Source: Nitrospirota bacterium (GTDB lineage: Bacteria; Nitrospirota; Thermodesulfovibrionia; Thermodesulfovibrionales; JdFR-88). From it: a DNA stretch of 13,284 nucleotides. Location: positions 1 through 13,284 of the forward strand of contig JAKAEG010000048.1 in assembly GCA_021819985.1 (NCBI GenBank), written 5' to 3'. Numbering within the stretch: position 1 is the stretch's first letter; each line of letters opens with the position of its first letter. The position numbers were made by a program, and so were the translations under genes. The notes under the pieces were generated by a model. That model had not been told where the DNA came from. It searched no databases and was given only the letters and a program-made list of their open reading frames with translations. Positions 1-5,625 of the stretch are shown here, piece after piece.

Positions 1-1701
1 ACCATGTATCACCTGCTTCCTAACCTGAGAGTAAGCTATTCGGGCAGTTACAGCGAAAGCCGCGACCTGCTGAATCTGGTGACAAACAACGTGTCCTCCA
101 ACGGCATCCTGGCGAGTTTTGCGACCGTTTGGGGGGAACAAACCGGCCTGAACGTAAGCTATGGGGCCTCTACCATGCGGCAGACCGCCGAGACGACCGT
201 CCAGAGCGGAGGGCTTGTCTATTTCCGCGTTATCCCGTTTGATTCCTTTTCACGCGGGCCGGACACAATTCCCCCGGCGGCCCTGCAGTTTCAGCTGAAT
301 CCAAACGACACGACTTATGAGAACAGGGCCCTTATAGACGGTGACGTTAAATCCGTGGCCGCCGGAAATAACGGCAGTGTCAATATCGGGACGGCGGGAA
401 ACCCTATCCCCAATATCCCGCAGTATTTTCATATGGGCATCGAATTCCAGAATAATCCGGTCTCGAACGCCCTTTTCGTTTATGTGAGCCAGGACATAAG
501 CAATATTGCGAATTTCAATCCGGCAACGGCCTTTTCATGGTCTGTCTACACAAGCAATGACGGCCGGATGTGGACGCCGGTGGTCCTGTCGGCCCCGGCC
601 GCCTTTAAGACAATAGACCCCCTTGGGATGCCGGCGACGGGGTTCGAGATCGACCTGCCTGCCGATATAAACGCGGCCTGGGTGCAGGTCACTGTTTCTC
701 CTCTTTCCTCCTTGAACATAGGCAACCTGCTCCCGAGCGAGCAGAAACAGCTGGGAAACATATTCGTAACCGAGCTTCGTGCTTTCGACAGGAAACCGGC
801 GCAACAGGTGCAAAGCGCAACCGAAACCACCTCTTCCCAGTACATGAGCTTTGGTTTTCATACCCTTGTCTGGCAATATCCCGCAGTGGCTTTTAATTTG
901 AGTTACGTCGCCAACTCGCAGGGCATGTCCAGATTCAGTTTTTTGGGCTCAGGAGGCCTGACGCTCAATCAGAGCTTCAGGCTGTCCAGGACACTGACGG
1001 GCACGGCCTCATTTTATACGCAGGAGTCTGCTGGCCAGACGACCGGCAACGTGGTAAGGCATGCCAATAGCGGCATATCCCTTGTTTACACCGCCGGGCT
1101 CACCTGGATACCTATCCCTGCGTTTAAAAGCAACATGCTTTACAGCGGGACAACATACTTCACCAAAGGGTCCTCCCAAATGAATTCGGTCTTCCTGGAC
1201 AATACCGCCCAGCTCTACCCAGGGATAAGCGTGTATTTGAACGGCGGGGGTGATTCCCTGGGAAATTATCTTTACAGCGCTGGAGCTGGCTTTACGCCCT
1301 ACCGGACCATGACCATTGGTTTAAATTATTCAGGCAACGTAACGGCAGGTTATTCCACACAAAACGACGGCGCATCCATCGCTTTTTCGCCTTTCAGTAA
1401 CCTGTTTTTGGGCGTTTCAGCCAATAGGGTATCCAATTCCCTGACTTCGATGACCGCTTTGGATTATAATGTCGGGTGGTCACCTCTGCAAGGGGGTATA
1501 CTGCAGTTGGGCCTCAGGTATGATGAGAGTCTTGGGTACGGCCCTGATATGGGCAAGACAAGGACCATAGGCGCAGACGCTGATCTGAGGCTCACTCCCA
1601 GCGCCTTCCTGGATGTCGTTTATTCCATCCAGAAAAGCGAAAGCAGCATCTCACAAACGAATAGCAATAATATTTTCCTGCAGTTCAGAAAGATGATGTA
1701 A
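1..1701 (+). CDS. Outer-membrane beta-barrel-like protein with a discoidin-like module (5' end outside window)
   Basis: The frame is open from base 1, the first ATG (base 4) has no signal peptide after it, and there is no room to see a ribosome site, so the gene probably begins upstream; 565 residues are counted from that ATG. Residues about 100-262 resemble an F5/8C (discoidin, CBM32-like) fold: an ALIDGD start, FSWSVYTSNDGRMW at 177-190, then a strand pattern ending NIFVTELRAF at 252-261. Residues about 280-565 are a run of alternating polar/hydrophobic strands with Gly/Ser/Asn-rich turns, ending in a strand (NNIFLQF) near the C-terminus, as in outer-membrane barrels. Short strand-like stretches also occur before the discoidin-like part. 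Possible roles are a porin partner for the cytochromes downstream, or an adhesin or surface barrel. I do not recognise a named family; the barrel call is moderate and the porin role is only inferred from context. Confidence 0.6.
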   Translation, partial: TMYHLLPNLRVSYSGSYSESRDLLNLVTNNVSSNGILASFATVWGEQTGLNVSYGASTMRQTAETTVQSGGLVYFRVIPFDSFSRGPDTIPPAALQFQLNPNDTTYENRALIDGDVKSVAAGNNGSVNIGTAGNPIPNIPQYFHMGIEFQNNPVSNALFVYVSQDISNIANFNPATAFSWSVYTSNDGRMWTPVVLSAPAAFKTIDPLGMPATGFEIDLPADINAAWVQVTVSPLSSLNIGNLLPSEQKQLGNIFVTELRAFDRKPAQQVQSATETTSSQYMSFGFHTLVWQYPAVAFNLSYVANSQGMSRFSFLGSGGLTLNQSFRLSRTLTGTASFYTQESAGQTTGNVVRHANSGISLVYTAGLTWIPIPAFKSNMLYSGTTYFTKGSSQMNSVFLDNTAQLYPGISVYLNGGGDSLGNYLYSAGAGFTPYRTMTIGLNYSGNVTAGYSTQNDGASIAFSPFSNLFLGVSANRVSNSLTSMTALDYNVGWSPLQGGILQLGLRYDESLGYGPDMGKTRTIGADADLRLTPSAFLDVVYSIQKSESSISQTNSNNIFLQFRKMM

Positions 1702-1713
1702 AGCGAATTCAAG

Positions 1714-1743
1714 TTGACAAAAGGCATTGGAAAATATCATAAT
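1714..1743 (+). promoter_or_regulatory. Strong sigma70-like promoter for the lipoprotein genes
   Basis: TTGACA (1714-1719, a perfect -35 hexamer) is followed 18 bases later by CATAAT (1738-1743, five of six matches to TATAAT). Transcription would start near 1750, leaving a leader of about 20 bases before the ATG at 1770. It lies in the 68-base gap after the barrel gene, so the two lipoprotein genes can be expressed separately from it. No terminator is visible between the barrel gene and this promoter, so readthrough is also possible. Confidence 0.6.
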
Positions 1744-1769
1744 GTAGCAACGCAGGTTGACAGATAACA

Positions 1770-2339
1770 ATGGCTGATCTTAAGAAACTATCTCTGCTAA
1801 TAGCGATTCTTGTTTCCCTTGCCGGTTGCGGCGGCAACTCGGGCGTTTATCACGATAAAAACATGGATTTTGGCGCCATCCATACTGTTGCCATATTGCC
1901 GTTCGGCAGTCTGGAGGGAGGCGGGACCGCCGCTGAAATGGTAAGAGACGATTTCATGGGGTCCCTGCTGGCTACCGGCGCGATTTATGTGATCCCGTCC
2001 GGCGAGGTGGCGCACGGCATCGGAATAACCGGTATGCAGTCCCCCATGGCGCCTTCAACGGACGAGGTGAAAAAGTTCTGCAGCCTTGAGAAAGCGGATG
2101 CGGTGATTACCGGGATAGTAAAGGAGTACGGACAGGTCAGGAACGGATCCGCGGAATCCGATAAGATAGCTGTAAGCATCCAGATGATAGAAGGGCAGAC
2201 TGGCCGGATAGTCTGGTCCGCCGATGTCACTAAGGGCGGCATCACGGTCATGGACCGGCTTTTCGGCGGGGGCGCCGAGCCCATGAACGTCATAACGCAA
2301 AAAGCCGTAAATGACCTTATCAAAAAACTTTTCATGTAA
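1770..2339 (+). CDS. Outer-membrane lipoprotein, single CsgG/GNA1162-like module
   Basis: The 189-residue product starts with a lipoprotein signal: KK, a hydrophobic stretch and the lipobox LAGC, with the modified cysteine at residue 20. Gly at +2 (no Asp) predicts outer-membrane sorting. The mature part has the layout of the CsgG/GNA1162/LpoB-like group: a first strand HTVAILPFGSL (about 38-48), a helix with EMVRDDFMGSL, then ADAVITGIVKEYG (about 109-121) and a late strand pair ending GRIVWSADVTKGG. Such lipoproteins form or support envelope machines; CsgG itself is the curli secretion channel, while other members only bind partners. I cannot tell which applies. The ribosome site is weak (AGG about 13 bases upstream). 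It is followed, with a 29-base overlap, by a second lipoprotein carrying two such modules. The gene is certainly real; the family call rests on fold pattern, not on a search. Confidence 0.8.
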   Translation: MADLKKLSLLIAILVSLAGCGGNSGVYHDKNMDFGAIHTVAILPFGSLEGGGTAAEMVRDDFMGSLLATGAIYVIPSGEVAHGIGITGMQSPMAPSTDEVKKFCSLEKADAVITGIVKEYGQVRNGSAESDKIAVSIQMIEGQTGRIVWSADVTKGGITVMDRLFGGGAEPMNVITQKAVNDLIKKLFM

Positions 2340-3450
2340 GCCTGTCTCCTTCCTTTTTTTTATTCCTCTGCTTGCGTCGTTTTTTTTCGTCCAGGGATGC
2401 GCCACAAGCAGGACGGTAGCTCCCATTTCCCGCGCTGACGGCAAGGATATGACCATAGCAGTCATGCCGGTCCAGAACTTAAGCGGAGTCGATGCGCCGC
2501 TGAACCGGATCAGGCGGATAATTTTGGAAAATCTCAGGAGACAGGGTTTCCACCTCGTTCCGGACAGTGTGCTGGACGATACCATGGCCAAACACCGGAT
2601 ACGCTATGTGGGAGGCATCAGCATGGAAATGGCTGGCATCTTTAAAAAAGAGGCAGGGGCCGATGCCGTACTGGCCACATCTCTTGAACTCTATGACGGG
2701 ACCCATTATCCGCCCAAAGTGGCGCTTTTTTCCAGATTGGTCGCGGCTGGCGGGCCGCGCCCCAAAATCCTCTGGATGGATAGTGTGGCCATGTCCGGTG
2801 ATGATTCGCCGGGACTGCTGGAGACAGGCCTTGTATACAATCCTTACGTGCTTGTTGGCAAGGCGGTCAAGAGGTTAGCTCTGTCTCTCTGTAATGCACT
2901 TGCCGGTGTGAAGACCAGCAAGCCGGGCGTCACAATGGCGGGGAGGTTCAAACCCGATGACCTTTTTGTTTCCCCAATATGGGACCCGGCCCGGAAATAT
3001 AAAGTGCTCGTGATCCCATTCTATAACGTGAGCGATAGAAGGAACGCGGGTCAGATAATGCAGATGCATTTTACGGAACAGCTTTTGCGCCATCCGGAAA
3101 ACTTTGAAGTCTTAGAGCCGGGGCTTATCAGGCATGAGTTTCTGAATATACGGATAATCCAGTGGGACGGCATATCCATTGAAAACGCAAAACTGCTCTT
3201 CGCCCTCCTTGACGCGGATCTTATAGTGACCGGTAAAGTGCTGGAATACCGTGACACCGGGGACCCGCTGGTCGCAGTCAATGTGATCGCAATTGAAAGG
3301 AAAAGCCGGCAGATAGTATGGTCCTCCACCGAATACTCCAGTGGCAGCGACGACGTCTATTTTTTTGATACCGGAAAGATAAGTACGGCCCATACCATCG
3401 CCTCTGAAATGGCAAGATGGGTGGTTGAAGACATGATTAAGCGGAATTAG
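2311..3450 (+). CDS. Outer-membrane lipoprotein with two tandem CsgG-like modules
   Basis: The 379-residue product has a signal peptide ending in lipobox VQGC (Cys30, Ala at +2, so outer membrane). Two related modules follow. Module 1 (about 46-190) begins MTIAVMPVQNLSG; module 2 (about 229-378) begins KYKVLVIPFYNVS. They share the internal pattern R-I-(4 residues)-GIS-x-E-x-A ... AD ... LE-x-x-D, so the gene arose by duplication. Module 2 continues to RQIVWSSTEYSSG, which matches the GRIVWSADV end of the preceding lipoprotein, making three copies of the fold in two adjacent genes. The ATG at 2311 lies inside the previous gene and has no clear ribosome site, so translation is probably coupled. 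The signal-peptide codons contain two T8 tracts (2354-2361 and 2380-2387), which could slip or hide an assembly error. Role inferred: envelope assembly or secretion partner. Confidence 0.8.
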   Translation: MTLSKNFSCKPVSFLFFIPLLASFFFVQGCATSRTVAPISRADGKDMTIAVMPVQNLSGVDAPLNRIRRIILENLRRQGFHLVPDSVLDDTMAKHRIRYVGGISMEMAGIFKKEAGADAVLATSLELYDGTHYPPKVALFSRLVAAGGPRPKILWMDSVAMSGDDSPGLLETGLVYNPYVLVGKAVKRLALSLCNALAGVKTSKPGVTMAGRFKPDDLFVSPIWDPARKYKVLVIPFYNVSDRRNAGQIMQMHFTEQLLRHPENFEVLEPGLIRHEFLNIRIIQWDGISIENAKLLFALLDADLIVTGKVLEYRDTGDPLVAVNVIAIERKSRQIVWSSTEYSSGSDDVYFFDTGKISTAHTIASEMARWVVEDMIKRN

Positions 3451-3528
3451 ACCGCCTGGACACCGCAAAAAAAATCCGTGGTCCCTTTTAAAATTGAAGC
3501 CGTAGAGGGGAATATCCTGCAGCCCCAT

Positions 3529-3546
3529 ATAAAAAAATTTTTTTAT
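3529..3546. repeat. 18-bp A/T palindrome
   Basis: AT, seven A, seven T, AT form a perfect 18-base palindrome in the middle of the 224-bp gap. A-tracts of this kind bend DNA and can bind nucleoid proteins or act as UP-like elements, but it lies more than 80 bases before the candidate promoter. As a hairpin it would be all A-U and weak. Function unknown. Confidence 0.4.
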
Positions 3547-3598
3547 CAGCCGGTGACCGGACGTCTGCCCAAAAAGATATCGGCGGCTGCCAGCCGGT
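3547..3598 (+). repeat. Direct repeat CAGCCGGT (two copies, 44 bp apart)
   Basis: CAGCCGGT occurs at 3547-3554 and again at 3591-3598. The first copy runs into the small palindrome CCGGT-G-ACCGG (3550-3560). GACCGG (3555-3560) can also pair with CCGGTC (3594-3599), so the element could fold as one larger hairpin or act as paired protein sites. The block is GC-rich between two A/T-rich segments. No known element is recognised. Confidence 0.35.
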
Positions 3599-3610
3599 CC
3601 TGAGCTTTTT
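3584..3610 (+). terminator. Weak candidate terminator after the lipoprotein genes
   Basis: CGGCT-GCC-AGCCG (3584-3596) forms a 5-bp GC-rich stem with a 3-base loop. A run of five T follows at 3606-3610, nine bases after the stem. That distance is too long for a classical intrinsic terminator unless the outer pairing GACCGG (3555-3560) with CCGGTC (3594-3599) is the functional stem. It is the only terminator-like element between the lipoproteins and the chaperone gene. Confidence 0.3.
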
Positions 3611-3613
3611 AAC

Positions 3614-3629
3614 TGTGACTTTGGGCACA
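3614..3629. promoter_or_regulatory. CRP/FNR-family-type operator (TGTGA-N6-GCACA)
   Basis: TGTGA (3614-3618), six bases, then GCACA (3625-3629) match nine of the ten fixed positions of the TGTGA-N6-TCACA palindrome used by E. coli CRP and, in similar form, by HcpR-type regulators of anaerobes. One more symmetric C/G pair flanks it (3613 and 3630). Its centre, 3621.5, is about 46 bases before the inferred transcription start near 3668, a plausible activator position. Which regulator binds is unknown. Confidence 0.45.
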
Positions 3630-3632
3630 GCC

Positions 3633-3662
3633 TTGAATTTTAAATGTAAGGTATGTTAAAAC
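3633..3662 (+). promoter_or_regulatory. Candidate promoter of the chaperone-cytochrome unit
   Basis: TTGAAT (3633-3638, four of six -35 matches) and TAAAAC (3657-3662, four of six -10 matches) are separated by 18 bases. This is a weak promoter that could depend on the activator-type palindrome immediately upstream. The implied start near 3668 would give a leader of about 50 bases to the ATG at 3720, but only about 7 to the ATG at 3675, which favours the later start. Confidence 0.35.
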
Positions 3663-3719
3663 ATTAAGTCTTTTATGAACTCTAAACCGGCAAATCTATA
3701 CAAAGCGAGAATAACAAAT

Positions 3720-5609
3720 ATGTTAAAGAAGGCTTTCCCCGCCCTGATATTTATGCTTTTGCCTGCACTCGCGGCCGGGGCATCCTTACCAGGCTCCGTT
3801 TCATCCGGCAAGAGCACCATCGGGATCACAAACAGCGCCGCCAATAAGAACACCCCCGGGAAGCTCCCCATCATAGACGGGCAAGAGGCACTGGCTTCGG
3901 TGGCGGGTGACCCGATAACGGTTGAGGAGTTCAACAGGGTACTGGCCCAGCTGCATAATAGCGCCTCCGAGGAAAAGCAAAAAGAGGAGCAGCAAGGAAA
4001 AAAGGACAATGGGCAACCAGCGCAGCGGATAGATTACGCGGGCGTGCTCGACAGGCTCATAAATGTCAGCATGGCCGACCATGAGGCAATGAATATCGGG
4101 CTGGATAAACTTCCCCAGGTAAAAAAGCAAATAGAGTTGTATTCGGACAGCGTCCTTATGGGCATGGTGGGCCCGAAAGACATGAATCAGGTAAAGCCGG
4201 ACCCCTCCGTTGAACGCAGCGTCTACAGGGGGCTGGTCAAGGAATATAAGATAAAATCGGCCATATTCAACGTAAAGTCTTTCGCTGAGGAAGCGCAGAA
4301 GGCGATACAAACTCAAAAAGAGCGCGACGAGCACCGGAGGGCCGTAAACCTGTTGAACTCCTGGGCGAATAATGTAAAGGCCGGAGAGGATTTTGACAAG
4401 GTGGTCAGGGTTGCGTTAAAAAAAGGTTTCGCAGTCGGCAGCAATTTAAAAGGCGTTTACGTAAAGCCAGGCAAGATGCCCGCCAACATCGCAGCCGTCG
4501 TAGGCAAAATGAAGGTAGGACAGACAAGCCCTTTGTTGCGCGCAGGGGTGAATGAATTCGTGCTCCTGAAGCTGGTCGCTGTGCGCTACCCCGAGGGGGA
4601 CAGTGCGGCCATGGATGTGGCCAGGCAGGAGGCCCTTAAGGCGGCGAGGTTCACGCGGTTTGTTTCCTACGTGGATGTGTTGCAAAAAAAATACGTGACG
4701 ATGCATGCGGATGTCTGGCGGGATTTGGACAAGATAGATTATACGGCCAAGAATTTCGATATATACAAACTTGAAAAAGACAAGCGGATTCTTGCGGATG
4801 TCAAATGGGGCAAGCCTGTCACCGTAGGAGAGCTGGCGAAGGCGATCAATACCAAATTCTATCACGGTCTGAGCACCGCAAAAAATCCAGAGGTACTGGA
4901 GGCCAAAGGTTTTCTTTTTCGTGAAATACTAGCCAAAAGAGCACTTAGATCCGAGGCCATTGCAGAAGGCCTTCAAAATACAAAAAAGTACACTGACGCA
5001 GTCGATGACTATTCCCATACCCTCCTTTTCGGCGTGTTTATGGACACGGTGGTAGTTCCCCAGATAAAACTGAAACCCGCCGACCTCGTGGCTTATTACA
5101 AAAAAAACATAGCGGATTACTCCGCGGACGAGATGATGAGGATCAGGGCCATAGTCTTCAAAAAAAGTAAGGATGCGGAGGGTGCGGTTCTAAAACTAAA
5201 GCATGGCGATGAGTTCCACTGGATAAAAACCAATGCTCAGGGTCAGGTTTCAAAGGACGGAAATGGGCTTATGGATTTCGGGGACAAGCTTATATATGTC
5301 AACACCTTTCCGAAAGACGTCCAGAAAGCGCTCAAGGGTGCTAAAACGGGGGACGCAAGGCTTTATGAAGGTCCTGAAAAGTTGTTTTACGCGCTATACG
5401 TGGAAAAAGAAGTCCCTCCGGCGCCCAAGCCTTTTGAAGAAGTGAAGGACGAGATAAAGCGGAAGGTGTTTGGAGAGAAATTTATGGATACGTCGAACCA
5501 GTGGTTTGCCAAGCTCAGGAAAGCGTATGACGTGCGGATTTATGATGACAGCCTCAGGGTCAATCACCCGGATGACGCCAAAAAAACAAATAAAACAAAT
5601 AAACTTTAA
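3720..5609 (+). CDS. Secreted SurA/parvulin-like peptidyl-prolyl isomerase-type chaperone
   Basis: The start at 3720 is chosen because MLKKAFPALIFMLLPALAAG is a normal signal peptide; an in-frame ATG at 3675 would add 15 polar residues in front of it. Neither start has a strong ribosome site. From 3720 the product has 629 residues: a SurA N-like region (SVAGDPITVEEFNRVLAQLHN from about residue 60), a first parvulin-like module (about 175-295, with GEDFDKVVR, GKMPANI, GQTSPLLRAGVNEFVLLKL), a helical linker, and a second one (about 470-590, ending EEVKDEIKRKVFGEKF). SurA-type proteins fold outer-membrane and secreted proteins in the periplasm. The His of the usual RHIL motif is missing in both modules (YKIKSAIF, MRIRAIVF), so it may be a chaperone without isomerase activity. 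It lies 16 bases before the 26-heme cytochrome, suggesting a dedicated role in its folding or export. Confidence 0.85.
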   Translation: MLKKAFPALIFMLLPALAAGASLPGSVSSGKSTIGITNSAANKNTPGKLPIIDGQEALASVAGDPITVEEFNRVLAQLHNSASEEKQKEEQQGKKDNGQPAQRIDYAGVLDRLINVSMADHEAMNIGLDKLPQVKKQIELYSDSVLMGMVGPKDMNQVKPDPSVERSVYRGLVKEYKIKSAIFNVKSFAEEAQKAIQTQKERDEHRRAVNLLNSWANNVKAGEDFDKVVRVALKKGFAVGSNLKGVYVKPGKMPANIAAVVGKMKVGQTSPLLRAGVNEFVLLKLVAVRYPEGDSAAMDVARQEALKAARFTRFVSYVDVLQKKYVTMHADVWRDLDKIDYTAKNFDIYKLEKDKRILADVKWGKPVTVGELAKAINTKFYHGLSTAKNPEVLEAKGFLFREILAKRALRSEAIAEGLQNTKKYTDAVDDYSHTLLFGVFMDTVVVPQIKLKPADLVAYYKKNIADYSADEMMRIRAIVFKKSKDAEGAVLKLKHGDEFHWIKTNAQGQVSKDGNGLMDFGDKLIYVNTFPKDVQKALKGAKTGDARLYEGPEKLFYALYVEKEVPPAPKPFEEVKDEIKRKVFGEKFMDTSNQWFAKLRKAYDVRIYDDSLRVNHPDDAKKTNKTNKL

Positions 5610-5613
5610 AGGA
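5608..5613 (+). promoter_or_regulatory. Ribosome binding site shared by a 6-codon ORF and the 26-heme cytochrome
   Basis: AAAGGA overlaps the chaperone stop codon (TAA, 5607-5609). It is 12 bases before the cytochrome ATG (5626), which is long, but only 5 bases before an out-of-frame ATG (5619) that would encode six residues and stop at 5639, just past the cytochrome start. Confidence 0.45.
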
Positions 5614-5625
5614 CCGGTATGTGTA

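Noticed and set aside
3451..3480. GGAC ... GTCC pairing directly after the second lipoprotein gene
   Set aside because: Only four outer pairs with internal mismatches and no following T-run; not a convincing terminator.
3623..3637. Sigma54-like site (GGGCAC ... TTGAA)
   Set aside because: The spacing is one base short and the essential GC of the -12 element is missing; sigma54 sites tolerate neither well.
3675..3719. Upstream ATG start for the chaperone
   Set aside because: It would put 15 polar residues before a complete signal peptide and leave almost no leader after the candidate promoter.
5470..5625. Longer N-terminus of the 26-heme cytochrome
   Set aside because: The extension overlaps the chaperone gene out of frame, and a complete signal peptide starts at 5626.
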